Source: Amorphophallus konjac (taxonomy: Eukaryota > Streptophyta > Magnoliopsida > Alismatales > Araceae). From it: DNA of 64,000 bases. The translations under genes were made by a program, and so were the position numbers. Below, piece after piece: positions 28,957 to 40,504 of this stretch; position 1 is the stretch's first letter; each line of letters begins with the position of its first letter. The DNA is taken from assembly GCA_022559845.1 (NCBI GenBank), contig CM040121.1:509744566-509808565 (forward strand), written 5' to 3'. The notes under the pieces are model-generated. The model made no database searches. It saw only the letters and a list, made by a program, of their open reading frames with translations, and was not told the origin of the DNA.

Positions 28957-30361
28957 TCAAACGCCTGCTCGCATTCTTGATCTAGTCGATCTAGCCTTCT
29001 TCTCTGGCGCTTGATTGGCCTGCTTGATCAGTCGAAGAAGGGGAGGCATCACTCGGTGGCTCTGGACAGGAACAGAGCAAGGGCGGCGATGCGTCCAGTG
29101 AGGGCACTGTACGTCCCTCACTCGTCCTGGCCGCTTTATCTCTAGTACTGCTCGGATCTGGTCGAGATTAGCCTCGATTCCTCGGTGGGTGACGAGGAAG
29201 CCTAGGAACTTCCTGACCACACTCGAATGCACATTTAGCCGGGTTGAGTTTCATGTTGTACCTTCTGAGCATGGCGAAGGTTTCTGCCAGGTCTTCCAAG
29301 TGCTCGGAGGCCTGGAGACTTTTCACGAGCATGTCGTCGATGTAGACCTCCATGTTGCGGCCGATCTGCGAGTCAAACATGTGGTTGACGAGGCTCTGGT
29401 AAGTTGCTCCTGCGTTCTTCAACCCAAACAGCATACGAGTATAGCAGTATAGGCCATGGTCGGTGACGAACGCTGTTTTATCTTGGTCGGGCTTATGCAT
29501 GCTGATTTGATGATATCCGGAGTAGGCATCCAGGAAGCTCAACATTTCATGTCTGGCCATAGCGTCGACCAATTGGTCGATCCGTGGCATGGGGAAGCTA
29601 TCCTTAGGTGTAGCTTTGTTGAGGTCAGTGTAGTCCACGCACATCCGCCACTTTTTGTTGCACTTAGGGACCAGGACCATGTTGGCCACCCAGTCCAGAT
29701 ATCGTGTGGGTCTGAGTAGCCCTGAACGTAGCTTTTCGCTTACCTATTCCCTGATGACGGCTTATCGCTTGGGGTTGCAACGCCTTCGGCACTGCTGGAC
29801 CGGGCGGTAGGCGGGGTCCAACCTAAGTTGATGAGTAATGACCTCCGGAGGGATCTCGGGAAGCTCATATTCAGACCATGCGAACACATCCTGGTGGGAT
29901 GCGAGGAAGCTCGCGTAGGCCTGTTTGTCTTGCTCGGATAGAGTAGCGCCAATCCTCAGCGTTCTGTTTGGATCATCTCCCACTTGGATGAGGTACAAGT
30001 CCTCGGCCGACGTGCTCGTGCTCAGACCTGGATCTTCGATCTTTCTTTCTTTTTCGGGCGGCACTTCTTCGGGACGTCGATCGAGGTTGAGACTGAGGTA
30101 GCATCTTCTGGACTCCCTCTGATCTCCTCGGACCTCTCCTACCCCTCGAGGGGTGGGGAATTTGAGCTTCTGATGGTAGGAGGAGGGGACGCCATGAAGC
30201 GTGTCGAGAATCCCTCGCTCGATGATAGCATTATACCTGGTCATCGCGCGAACAACCGTGAAATCGGCGAGGAAGGTTACCTCTTTTGGCGCGGTTCCGA
30301 ACGTGATCGGGAGTGAGATGCGTCCTTCTGGACGGACAGTGGTGCTAGAGAACCCGTACAA
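28957..30361 (-). pseudogene. Tat reverse transcriptase with upstream linker
   Basis: The frame 30361-29762 is the PR-RT linker (ITFGTAPKEVTFLADFTVV, HQDVFAWSEYELPEI). The same frame resumes at 29689-29168 with RT: MCVDYTDLNKATPKDSFPMP, FLDAYSGYHQI, MLFGLKNAGATYQ and the catalytic YIDDMLVKS. A stop near 29760 and a frameshift near 29200, after KLNPAKCAFECG, break it; 28957-29232 continues the thumb (VVRKFLGFLVTHRGIEANLDQI) in another frame. The catalytic aspartates are intact. Confidence 0.9.
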
Positions 30362-30615
30362 TGGTGTGTGTAGGGGGTGAGCCGAGATAAGTCTACACCC
30401 ATGAGCACAAGACAGTCGTACACGATAACATCCGGTCCGCTTCCATTATCCACTAATATACGACGCATTGTACACTGGTTTATGGTGGCTGAAACCATGA
30501 GTGCATCAGAAAGGGGAGTAGTTACACCGTCTAGGTCATCCTCTGAGAAGACAATGGGATCTCTCGGATGGCCTGGGGTGGTGGCTTTTGGTTGAGTGCC
30601 CTCGCTTCGTTCCAT
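30277..30615 (-). pseudogene. Tat aspartic protease
   Basis: The retropepsin active-site motif RRILVDNGSGPDVIVYDCL is visible about 50 residues into the frame, preceded by IVFSEDDLDGVTTPLSDALMV. It is in the same frame as gag, suggesting a gag-PR fusion. The end runs into a frameshift near 30350 that separates it from the RT frame. Confidence 0.85.
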
Positions 30616-30741
30616 AACGTGGACGACCGATGCGTATCACCGTCGCCTGCTCGCGCTATCTCTCCTGGCGGCCGGCCCCCCGGAGATCATCATGATCTCC
30701 TTCCCGTTGGGCCGATTGTCGATGAGTGGAGGCGTCCGCTG

Positions 30742-32133
30742 TCATTTTTCGGCGGCTTTGGCGAGGAATTTGTCGAGGAGTCCTCTATGGACGAGGTCCT
30801 CGATGTCATCCTTCAGGTTAATGCACTCGGCAGTGTCGTGTCCGTGGTCGCGATGGTAGTGACAGTACTTCTTCTTGCTCCTCGAACTCGGGTCTGACTT
30901 CATCCGGGGAGCCCATTTGAAGAATGGCTCCTCGCGGATCTCCATCAGGATCTGGTCAGGTGGAGCCGTCAGGGGGGTATAGTTGCGGTAGTTACCCCTT
31001 TCTTTTTCAGGGCGATCGCGACGGTCTCTGTCACGTCACTCCCTCTTGCTCTGCTCCTCTTGTGATGAGTCGGCATATCTTTTCCTATCGGATCGATCGA
31101 TTTTGGCAGTGTGGCCCAGGGCCACGGTGTTCTCCTCGCAGCGTGCGTGCTTCTGTGCTAGGGTGAGTAGATCAGGAAGGGTCGTTGGGGCCTCTACTCC
31201 GAGAGCCAGCCAAAGGATGTGGTCCTGCGTCCCTTGGGTGAGTGACGTGGTCGCGATGCCGACGTCAAGGTGAGGGATGCGGAGCGCCTCCGTGCTGAAG
31301 CGAGAGATGAAGTCCAACATCGTTTCTTATTTTCCTTGCCTGAGGGCGAGTAGGGTCACCGCTGACTTGGCCACCTTTCGGCAGCCAACAAAGTTCTCCT
31401 TAAACAGCTTCTTGAGCTGCTGAAAAGAGGAGATAGTCTCGGCCGGTAGGGACTAGAACCCAGCCCGGGCATTCTCCCGGAGAGTCGTGATGAATGCCAG
31501 GCACTTCACAGTATCTGAGGTCCGGTGGAACACCAGGTGGGACTTGAAGCTGTGCATGTGGTCGGCCGAGTCAGTGGTGTCGTCGTAGGAGGTGAACGAT
31601 GGTAGACAGAGCTTTGGTGGGATGGGGGCTTCCATGATCTCCCTAGAGAAGGGAGCGTGGAAGTCCAGGTCATCGTCGATCAGGCCACGATTCTTGGCGG
31701 CCAAGAAGACGTCATCCAGATATCAGACTTTGTCCTCTATCTCGTCGAAGTGCTGGAGCCGACGATCCATCTCCGGGTTGGAGTGCAGTAGGCTGCGCAC
31801 CCTTGGTGTGAGCTGGCTGCGAGACCGTCGGGTCCTTACGACTGAGGCATGGGAGGCCTCTCGCACTTGGCGAGGGTTCTCCCCAGTTTGGCCCCTCTCG
31901 TCCTCCCGTTGTTCGGGTAGGGTGCGCTGGGGATCCACCCGTTGGTTCCGAAGTTCCTGACAGAATTTTGTCAGGGCTCGAATCTACTGGCGGATTTCGT
32001 CTAGGTCACCTGGGGTGACCTCACGTCGGGGATGAGTGGAAGAAGCTTCCTGCGACCCCCGGCGGGAGTTGGGTCCCTGGTGGGAGCCGCGCCCCCGGTT
32101 GCTAGCGTTGCGGAGGCTTCCACGGGGTGCCAT
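30742..32133 (-). pseudogene. gag: Tat gag
   Basis: A single frame starts at ATG 32133-32131 (MAPRGSLRNASNRG) and is interrupted by several stops (31984, 31723, 31453, about 31322, about 31033). The conserved capsid region has PFSREIMEAPIPPKLCLPSF, DHMHSFKSHLVFHRTSD, FISRFSTEALRIPHLD and LLTLAQKHARCEEN. The nucleocapsid has a CHYHRDHGHDTAEC zinc motif, the CX2HX3HX4C-like form of Tat elements. Several stops sit where relatives have Gln, Arg or Trp, consistent with C-to-T decay. The first ~135 codons are duplicated at 52488-52911. Confidence 0.88.
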
Positions 32134-32152
32134 AGCCTTTCGCTCGAGGTTG

Positions 32153-32168
32153 CCACAGACGGCGCCAA
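32153..32168 (-). other. Tat primer binding site
   Basis: The minus strand reads TTGGCGCCGTCTGTGG, whose first bases match the complement of the tRNA-Asp 3' end (TGGCGCCGT). It lies four bases from the 5' LTR end at 32173. The same site is at 52932-52947 in copy B. Confidence 0.8.
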
Positions 32169-32172
32169 GAAG

Positions 32173-33027
32173 TGTAGAGACAGGAAAATGGTTCCTATGC
32201 CAGGTACCACATTCTCTATTTATTTGTTGGGGAAGTCATCTTGCACCCATGGAGTCCTGCAAACACCAGAAGCCAGAAGGGCGTTAGAAGGAGTCCCGGG
32301 CGTTACCCCAGGGGACAACCCTATAATGCTTAAGTCAGCAACGGATTAATGAAGAATAAAGAAGAGTGAGAGAGAGAGAGAGAGAAAAGGAAGTCGTAGT
32401 CGAGAGCTGAAGGGCCGTGTAGATCCTCAAAATGAGTGCTCTCCGCTCCCAGTGTTCACTAGGTGAGTGCTCACTAGACAGTAAGGTCACTGGAGGAGAG
32501 CTTCCCTTTTAGCGTAGATCGTTGGTGCTTCTCTCTCGTAGTGCAGTAGGGCTAGTAGCTCTATTCTCTTGTGTAGCAGGTCTTGGAAGAATCATCCACC
32601 GTGTCCCTCTTCTCTATCGTTCCCCTTCTTATAGGGGTTGTCCTGGAGCGAGGAGCCTTATCCCTTGATAGGGAAGGCGTAAGTAGTGGAGCAACTCATT
32701 TCCGCTATAGTGGCGGGACTTTCCCGTTAGAGGGTGAATACCCCAGCATCGGCTGGTCCCAGGGCGAGTCTTACGGCGCTCATGGGGCGTGCTCACCCGT
32801 TATGGGGTCAAGACCAACGTGGTAGGGGGCAACGGTCGGTCACCGGAGGGTTCTCCAATGACTAATGAGCTTTCCCATGCTGTAGAATCCAATGCCGAAA
32901 TTGGGTTGGGCCGCGCCTTGGCGGGCCGCTCACCTCGGGCGCCTCTTGGGCGCGCTAAGGGGACGGATCCGATTTGGGCCTGCCGCTATTGGGCTGTCCA
33001 TGGGCCAAACCGAATTTACCCTCCTCA
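32173..33027 (-). repeat. Tat 5' LTR, copy A (855 bp)
   Basis: TGTAGAGACAGG at 32173 next to the PBS, ending CCTCCTCA at 33027, followed by the ATACG target duplication. Closely related to 10920-11766 and 52952-53804. Confidence 0.92.
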
Positions 33028-33262
33028 ATACGTGTCTATATGATCTTTGTGTTGTAGCCTTCCTTTCAATTTGCTCTTACCTGAGATAGCATAAAGAAAA
33101 ACTTGACCTTTCTAGGTCTTTAGATAGACGTGATATAAGAAGGAAAGTTTTTGCATGACGTGCAATAAATATCTGTACTTGGACATTAAAGGTATTCGAA
33201 ATTCAAATCTTGTTGAGATAGTCGATAATAGATTTTAAGATAGTCGAAGTGCAAGCGTCTAT
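33028..33262. other. Flank of the Tat insertion, start of GATAGTCGA repeat region
   Basis: AT-rich sequence with no gene, ending in the first copies of the AGATAGTCGA motif. It continues at 38939 once the solo LTR is removed, and is matched by 53805-54039 in copy B. Confidence 0.7.
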
Positions 33263-33689
33263 TGTTGGGTTCAGTGCAGTATTCAAAGGGGGGTGAATGA
33301 ATATAGCCCTTATAAAAATTTCACCCAATTGAAAACTAGAATGCTAACAAGACAGATTAGACAATCTGAAGGCTAATTAAATCTAATACTAAGAACAGTG
33401 GAATTAAATCTACCTTCTTCAGAAGGACAAAGAGCAACAGCGGAATAACAAATCAAAGAACACTTAATACCACAGTCAAGCACATGGTATGCAATCAAGC
33501 CATATCGCCCCTATGCAAGCATCTAGCGCCAATCATACAAAGAGATCAAACCACAGTGCACAAGAGGTTTTTAGGTGGTTCGGTCCTGCAGGCCTACATC
33601 CACCCCACACTCAAACCGAGTGTGGATTCCGCTGACTCACAGCTTGAACAGTTGGGCATCACAGCTTGCCATACAACCGCTGGGCCACA

Positions 33690-33815
33690 CAGCTTACCGT
33701 CCGAGGAATCCTCCTCGCCCGCTGAGCCTCACAGCTTGCTGTCCAGAGGATGCACCTCTGCAAACCGCTGGGGATTACAGCTTATCCGTCCAGAGGTAAC
33801 ACCTCTGCAATCGCT
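33690..33815 (-). repeat. Hairpin array in the 33-39 kb solo LTR
   Basis: Three successive hairpins: CGAGGA/TCCTCG, CAGAGG/CCTCTG and CAGAGGT/ACCTCTG. They are separated by (C)GCTGGG-type phrases and ACAGCTT, a family resemblance to the arrays at 7350-7640 and 27948-28368 with different arm sequences. Confidence 0.75.
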
Positions 33816-34209
33816 GGCTAATAGCTTGATAAAAGGTTTAGAAGGAAAAACAAAAGCAAATAACAACATCAACTGAAATCTAAAAAGCGATGAAGCACAA
33901 TGTGGCTCAGAATGAGATGACTGGCCTGGATTTGATCCACGGTCCAGTGAAGACTGATCTTCAGACAACTGCTCTCCTCTTCTCTCGATCTCACTATTTC
34001 TTCTCAACTTCTTTCTCTTCTTCTTCTCTATACACTCTGCTCGAGCTCTCTAGCTCTCTTTTTCTCTTCCTTTCCTTCTGCTCTTCTTCTTTTTCTTTTC
34101 TTGTTCTTCTCCGTGGATCGAAAGCTCTCTGCTACTTCTATCTCACTGTATAGACTTTTCCCTTTGATCTCTCAACTTCGATCTTGCTTTTCTGTTGGAC
34201 GAAGGCTTC

Positions 34210-34217
34210 CTTTTATA
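34210..34217 (-). promoter_or_regulatory. TATA box of the 33-39 kb solo LTR
   Basis: The minus strand reads TATAAAAG in a GCCTATAAAAGGAAGCC context, downstream of the U3 array and upstream of the GA-rich leader. Confidence 0.7.
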
Positions 34218-34548
34218 GGCACTCACAGCAGGAGATAGCACTGGGCGCGTGTGGCTTCCACAGTTCCCGCCTAGATATTTGGCCACGTGTCAGCTTCCTG
34301 TCAGCCCTCGGATCACGTGCCCTTCATTAGCCTCCATGAGCAGACCATCTGTCAGACAGACGAGAACACTTATCAGGTTAAGTATAAACCCTGTACAAAC
34401 TTTAAGGAAACAATGCATTATATATACTTTATGATGCTGAACAAGGCAGAGCTCTGTACATACTTGCTGATCTGGGGGTCGACCCATCAGCTCAAAGCCA
34501 ATGCAATGTATAGACTCTCCTCAAAGTATAGACTTCATATATGTGAAG

Positions 34549-36957
34549 TGATGGGGACATCACTGGGGATCTCATTTGTTCGAGGATCCTGATGCTTGCC
34601 AGTTGTGCTTCATCTTGTTCGTCACTTTATTTCGAGTCATATGATGTAATTTTTATTTTCTTATCATGTAATTTTCCTTTTATTTAAGTCTAGTACCTAG
34701 GTTAATGAGTCATTTACCTAAGTCTTGAGTCATTATGTTGGTTTGATAGGTTAATGGGCCCAATTCAATGGGCTAGGCCCATGGGCCCCCCTTCCCCTTG
34801 GTTTCTTGTCATTAGTGTAAAAGTCATGGACTTATTGTAAATTATGGGATCCCTATAAATAGGACCCCATTTCTTCCATTTGAAGCTAATGAATGATTGA
34901 AAGAAAATTTGAAATTCCACTACAATTATGAGAATCTCTCTCTCTCTCTCTAAGGGGTGGATTCCCCCCCTCTCTCTCTTCTCTCTCTCTCAAAAGGGGG
35001 CGAACCCCATTCTCTCTCCTCCCCACCCCTAATTTTGAAATTCTCTCTCTCTCCTCCCCATTCACCTCTCATTAAGACCCCTCCCCCTTCCCCATACACT
35101 CATTCAATTCCCCTCCAACCCCTAGGTGGAATTCCCCTCTCCTAGGCACCTCTCCATTCTCCCAAGCAACCCTTCCTCTTCCCCAAGCAACCATTCCTTT
35201 CCCCAAGCCACCCCTTCCCTTCCCCAACACACCTCTCCATCTCCCAACACACCCCTTCCCATCCCCAAGACCCCCATTAACAACCCCCATTAAGTCACAT
35301 TCCAACCTTGGGAGAGATCTCTCCTTCCCTCTCTCCTTCCCAACCCAAATTCGCAGCTCCCCCTTCCTCCACCTGCTAGACCATCTTCCAGCCCCCATTC
35401 TGCCCCTCCCACACCTTGGATCACCCTCTACTAGACCCCCACACAGCCCGGGGTCGCCCCCACACCCATCCACCCCATCTCCCATCCCATCTACCCCGTT
35501 TCCCATCACCTATCACAGCCCGGTTCATCTCAGTTCGTAGGCAGCAGTCAAGGGTCAAGTTGCATAGGTAGCCACATCTTCACCGCGAATCTTCTGGAGG
35601 TGTATCATATATTGCCGGAAAGCTCTTCCAGTCGGCTTCGCAAGCGAGGTGATCCAGCCTCATTCCGAGGTTGGATCCATCCGCGACGTCCGTTCTTGCC
35701 CGACTGCGCATCCGGCACCTGAGCAGAGACCAGAGCCTCAGTTCAGAAGCTGCTGAAACCACACCCCAGCTGCCCTTGGCGTACCATTTGACTTGGACGA
35801 ACCTCTACCAGTCCCCTATCCATCAAAACAAGCAGAGTCTCTTTTGGAGTTCGGAGTACCCCGTTCCAATTATTTTCCCTCAGGTACGCAGGTCTGGCTA
35901 GTCAGAGACAGTCCTGATACCCCCCCACTCTTCGGGCTGGTTATCTCGACTCCGACCTCCTCTGGTGATCTTATTGGTTGTGTATTGAAGAAGACTCGTT
36001 CACGCTCGCGTCCGTTCTGGCCCCGCATCATTCGGATCTTGGGGGAGTTCGTGGCGAGTTTGTCAACCTGCTGCAGCGTCCTGGGACCAGTCAGAGCCAG
36101 AACAGAGCAGCACCGGTCCAGCGCCTGCCCCGGCCGTCAACGACCACTCGAACCCACAAGAAAATTCAGCAGCTCTCCCGGATCAGTCAGTGAAGATTGA
36201 GCACTGGTTTCGACGAATTCCAAGTTCGGGAGAACCCGTGGCAGCGCCAACAGCGAGTACCTATCAGGCAGTTCCAGAAGCGGGCAGAATCGGTGAAGTC
36301 CTCTTTCGGCGACTCATTTAGCTCTCCGTCCGATCTTGCCTGGCCGGCTGACCGCCCCTCCCTGCGTGGAGGTAGTTTTGATTGTAATTAATCATCCCCA
36401 CCCCTAGTCCACCCCCTCTGTGAGGGCGTAGTGATTGTACTAGCAGGTAAGCGGCCGAAGCGTCATCGGCGCGGCGTGCGGGTAGCCCACGCTTCCTCAC
36501 TCGCCCTCGTCTCCGGCCGGGATCGGCGTCCTCACACCGATCAGGTGAGCTTCTGGTCACTTCCTCTGCTGGTTTTACTTTTTCTTGTCTTAGTATCGTT
36601 TCTAGTTGCCCATCGGCGGTGAGGTGAACGCCCGATCTCAAACTCCATTGAATTCTGTGACCACCGCGGAGTGAGTTGAGAGTGCGACCCTACAACCCAC
36701 GCCCTTGGCTTGCTGGCTGCCCACGGAATTGGGAATCCCAGGCCCTTAGGGGTTCAACCCAAGCTAGTCAAATCCCCAGAAAGGCGAGGTCCCTCCTCGG
36801 ACCCTCTCCACTATCGCCGGTCCATCTACGGATCCGAGTGTGCGCTACACGGGTGAGTCCGCTGGAGTGGGTTTGCCGATCGATTGCTTGCTTGCGAATA
36901 TAGGTCCAAGGTGCATTGGTCAAGTGGCTTCCACCTCCAAGGGGTTGTGTCACATCA
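34549..36957 (+). mobile_element. 5'-truncated relative of NAC-1 (NAC-2) with target duplication
   Basis: It starts TGATGGGGACATCA at 34549 and ends TGTGTCACATCA at 36957, flanked by perfect TGAAG duplications (34544-34548 and 36958-36962). The start aligns with the middle of the decayed chromodomain tail of NAC-1 (near 19140 on its minus strand). From there it follows NAC-1 through the 3' untranslated region and one LTR (about 36200-36957). There is no 5' LTR, PBS or gag. So a headless one-LTR form integrated with normal 5-bp duplications. Confidence 0.87.
36200..36957 (+). repeat. NAC-2 3' LTR
   Basis: It is the reverse complement of 16797-17526 with moderate divergence. The sequence just upstream (GGATCAGTCAG then GAGCACTGG) matches that bordering the NAC-1 3' LTR, so the inner boundary found in NAC-1 is ancestral to both copies. 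Confidence 0.8.
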
Positions 36958-36962
36958 TGAAG

Positions 36963-38560
36963 CTATGCGATGTACATACTTCCTATATGAGTGAGTAGTG
37001 TATAGACTTGCTGTGAAGAATAGCAATGTGTAGACTTGTGAAGCGCAACTACATGCAATGTATAGAGTTCAATGTAAAGACTTGACGTTATGCACCCTGG
37101 GCAATGTATAGACATGGCCCAACTAAGAACCAATGGATGCATAAACTTTGCGAAGCAGACTAGGCAAAGTATAGACTTGGCCCAACTAAGAACCAATGGA
37201 TGCATAGACTTTGCGAAGCAGACTGGGCAATGTCCAGACTTGAAGATGTGAACGACACAATGTATAGACTTGGCCCCTTGAAGGATGTACAGACTTGAAG
37301 CATAGAACGTGGGTAAAGATGCTACAGTCCAATGTATGGACTTAGCTTAGACAATTCATGAGACGAAAGCTCTGTACAGACTTGTAAAGCTTGAAGCCCA
37401 ATGTGATGTATAGACTTACATGAGACGCTCAATGAGACGCTCAATGTACACACTTCAATTTCCAGTGTATAGACTTGCCTTAGACGCTAAATGAGACGGA
37501 CGTTGTGCAGACTTGCTGTGCCGTGCATGAACAATGCAATGTATAGAGTTCATGTGCTGTGCAAACGGATGTATAGACTTGAGCTAAGCAAGCTACAGTG
37601 CCGATGTGTAGACTTGGCCAATGTTCAGACTTAAATGCTCGACCAGTGTACAGACTTGCAGATCATTCAGCAATGTGCAGATTTCGACAAAACACAACGT
37701 GCAGCAGTGTATAGACTTGGTTCCGTGAAAGCTACAGTGCAGTAGGATGTACAGACTTCTTATATGAAGGCAATGGCTGTACAGACTTCACCTCGAGCTA
37801 TCTACAATGCATCAATGTGTGGACTTGAATGAAAGTGCATGTATTGTATGGACTTGTACAGTGAAACGATGTATAGACTTCACCAAGACACTGCATGAAC
37901 AATATGATGCGATGTACAGACTTGGGCTGTACAGAGTTCATGAACAATGCATGCTATGCATGAATAAGAAGACGATGTACAGACTTTCAACAAGACTCTG
38001 TACAGACTTACATGATGCACTGACAATGTACATACATGATGAAGCGTGAACAAACCGATGTACAAACTAAGCATGTATAGACTTAGTGCATGAAGCCCTG
38101 ACAATGTATAGACTTGCTAATGCAATCTAGGGCGATGTACAGACTTTGTCACATACATTAATGATGTATAGACTATGCTGAGTGTGTAGACTTGTGAAGT
38201 GCATAGAACACACAGAGGCTGTCTAGACTTACAGCGTTGACGCTGCAGACTTGAGAATGCAATGTACACTCTTACAGCGTTGACGCTGCATGAGACAAGT
38301 GTATAGACTTGTGATCTCAACGATGCCCAAACACAACACAGACACAACACGATGTATAGACTATGCTGAGTGTATAGACTTGTGAACTGCATAGAACACA
38401 CAGAGGCTGTCTAGACTTACAGCGTTGACGCTGCAGACTTGAGAATGCAACGTACACACTTACAGCGTTGACGCTGCATGAGACACTAAGTAAGATGTAC
38501 AGTTGTATAGACTTGTGTTCTGAGGGAGTCGACCCATCAAGGAAGGGGGTCGACCCATCT
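36963..38560 (-). repeat. U3 motif array of the 33-39 kb solo LTR
   Basis: Dozens of TGTATAGACTT/TGTACAGACTT copies at irregular spacing, as in S1. Near its outer end it contains a duplicated segment of about 180 bases (around 38158-38300 and 38350-38490, with GCAGACTTGAGAATGCAA and TTACAGCGTTGACGCTGCA). The palindrome GGGTCGACCC lies at 38547-38556. Confidence 0.8.
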
Positions 38561-38938
38561 AAGTGCACTGATGCCGTATATGCACAAAAGAAGCAATGCA
38601 TGATCTTGATTCAAGCACAAAACACATTATGCACTTAGTATGGAACACTGCATGATTTAGCACACTCATGCATTCTCCACAGAATAGATCAGATATAACA
38701 TACTCAAGCATTCTCCAGAGAATATACCAGTCACAGTCATATGCATTTTCCACAGTCCAGTCATATGCATTTTCCACAGTGTATATCAGTTATGCATTTT
38801 CCACAGAGTATATCAATTATGCATTTTCCACAGAGTATATCCGTTATAAACATTCATGTTGCTATCATTCAATGTGGTGACTCATTCATGTTGCTATCAT
38901 TAAAACACCACATTCATCAAAGCACAAGGGGCACAACA

Positions 38939-39150
38939 TCTATGTGCTGAATAGCTGATTTGACTATGAGGTTAGTATCTTATGTATCGACTAAGTTAAC
39001 TGACAATCATAGACAGTGTTGAGATAGTCGAATAAATGATCGACTAAATTATCTGATATTTGTAGATAGATTTAAGATAGTCGAATGATAGTATCGACTA
39101 TGTGAATGTTGCTCGATAGTCGGTTAACTGATCGACTAAAGTTACCTGAT
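38939..39150. repeat. Degenerate ~53-bp tandem repeat with TCGACTA / TAGTCGA pairs
   Basis: Continuing from 33213-33262, units contain ATCGACTA near their start and GATAGTCGA near their end, at about 53-bp spacing (units around 38975, 39035, 39090, 39130). TCGACTA and TAGTCGA are reverse complements, so each unit can fold. It lies just upstream of LINE ORF1 and is present in both duplication copies. Confidence 0.6.
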
Positions 39151-40504
39151 AGCATTCTTACTCCCCACGTGCCCCTTCCTCTCCCTCTGGTGGAGCCCAT
39201 GCCTTGGTTCTCCTGCCTGGGCTTCATCCTTTGCCAGCCATGGCTGGCCATGGGGAGGGGCCTCCCCCTCCCCCTTCCCCCTCGGTGGGTCTTCCTGGTG
39301 ATGGCGCTACTGTTACCAGCCAGGTGGTGGACCTTCCTGCTCACATCTCTTCGCCATCTGGTCATGACCCTTCAACTTCTGCAGGCGCCCCTTTGCCCTT
39401 TCTGCCTGCTGGTACTGCGCAGATCATTCCTCCTGTTGGCGTGGTGGCTGTTGGACTGTCAGCATCTCCTTCTGATGATGTTCATGGCCCTTCCTCGTCC
39501 CCACAAGCTGCTGCGCCCTCTGCCTTTGGTATTGCTGTGTAGCCTCTGCCTATAGTCGATGCCTTATTGCACCCTCCCTCCATGGCCCACCCTGCGGCTG
39601 TTGTGAGTGGGGTCAAGGCAGGCCATGTTGCGCACCCTTCATCCCCTCGTGCGGTTGCAGCTGGTCGTGTGGATTCTCCTGCCAGTGGTCCTTTGCCTAC
39701 CAGTGCTGTTGGTGGGGTTAGTGCACGTGCTTCTCATGTGAAAGCCCCTGCTACTCGTGGCTGGCTTCCTGTCGGTTCACAGGCTGCTCCCCCGAAGGCG
39801 GGTCCTAGCAACCCATGGCCTCTTCTCCCCTCGGCTTCTACTGCAAAAGACTTGGGTGTTAGTCCTTCTTCTGCACCACCCTCCTTTGCTCAGGTCCTTC
39901 TTCAAGAAGCATCACCTTTGCCCCCCCCCCCATCATTGCCCACAGCCCTACTTTTACAGACTTGGGGGAGCCTGCAGCATTCTTCAACTTGGACGAGATC
40001 AACACCTCATGTAAACCACTTGAGTTTGCCATCGTTGCCAAGACACCTTTGGGTAGACCGGCTTACCAAGATATCATATTGCATTTCACCCAAAGGTTTC
40101 AACTTAAACAAGACTTTATTATCAGCAACATGAATGGGCACCATTTGATGCTTCGCTTTTAGAATCGTGAAGATTTTTTACAAGTCCTTAAAGAGTCTCT
40201 ATATGTTAAAGGCAAACCTTTCTGGTTTTCTAAGTGGACAATGACTTTTTCACCAGACGAAGACTCCCCATTGGTCCTTGTGTGGTTGGAATTGCCAGGT
40301 CTCCCTGCTAATTTTTGAAGTGAAGGCATGATTCATTCTATTGTGGGCAGTATTGGCCCAGTTCTTCAAGTGGATAGGAACACTTTGTCCGCACTGATGC
40401 TGCTCGTGTATGTGTTCAATTGGATGTCTCCAAGCAACCTCCTAAAAGGGTTTGGATTGGAATTGGGTTTGGGGGCAATTGGCAACCAGTGGTATACCCA
40501 GCTC
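39150..40504 (+). pseudogene. L1-like LINE ORF1 (DUF4283-type), copy A, 3' truncated
   Basis: A Pro/Ser/Ala-rich N-terminal part starts at the first ATG in frame (39240, MAGHGEGPPPPPSPS) with one TAG at 39540-39542. After a frameshift in a C-tract near 39920, a conserved domain follows: FFNLDEINTSCKPLEFAIVAKTP, RPAYQDIILHFTQRF, FIISNMNGHHLMLRF, PFWFSKWTMTFSPDED, LVLVWLELPGLPANF and VYPALP. These are the signatures of DUF4283 in plant LINE ORF1, an RNA-binding gag-like protein. The zinc knuckle expected next is missing because the sequence joins the chromovirus at 40504/40505. Further stops and one frameshift near 40390 are present. Confidence 0.82.

Larger units (their letters stand above)
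10920..33027 (-). mobile_element. Ty3/Gypsy Tat-lineage retrotransposon with three nested insertions
   Basis: LTRs at 10920-11766 (3') and 32173-33027 (5') both run TGTAGAG...CCTCCTCA. They are flanked by a perfect 5-bp target duplication ATACG (10915-10919 and 33028-33032). Minus-strand order is PBS (tRNA-Asp-like), gag, PR, RT, RNase H, a second archaeal-type RNase H, integrase, a tandem repeat, an antisense ORF, polypurine tract and 3' LTR. The second RNase H and the antisense ORF are marks of the Tat lineage. Nested inserts are 16797-22333, 23083-25488 and 26276-28688. Many in-frame stops and a few frameshifts make it defective. Confidence 0.93.
33263..38938 (-). repeat. Solo Sirevirus-like LTR (about 3.26 kb without its insert)
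   Basis: Ends are TGTTGGG and GGGGCACAACA, with perfect TCTAT duplications (33258-33262 and 38939-38943). The uninterrupted site is seen in copy B at 54035-54039. Minus-strand architecture is as in S1: motif-rich U3 (38560 to 36963 and 34540 to 34380), TATA 34210-34217, GA-rich leader, hairpin array 33690-33815, CCACACTC hairpin near 33606-33626. It is interrupted by NAC-2 (34549-36957). No PBS or genes are attached. Confidence 0.92.
31709..40504. repeat. Segmental duplication, copy A
   Basis: This segment runs from inside Tat gag through the 5' LTR, flank and LINE ORF1. It is repeated at 52488-54778 plus 63038-63416 in the same order and orientation. Copy A alone has the solo LTR 33263-38938; copy B alone has the Copia 54779-63037 and the insertion at 63417. 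Divergence is several percent by eye in the LTR, so the duplication is not recent. Confidence 0.88.

Noticed and set aside
34957..35145. Short Pro/Ser-rich protein
   Set aside because: CT-rich part of the NAC-2 3' untranslated region, homologous to non-coding 18300-18780.
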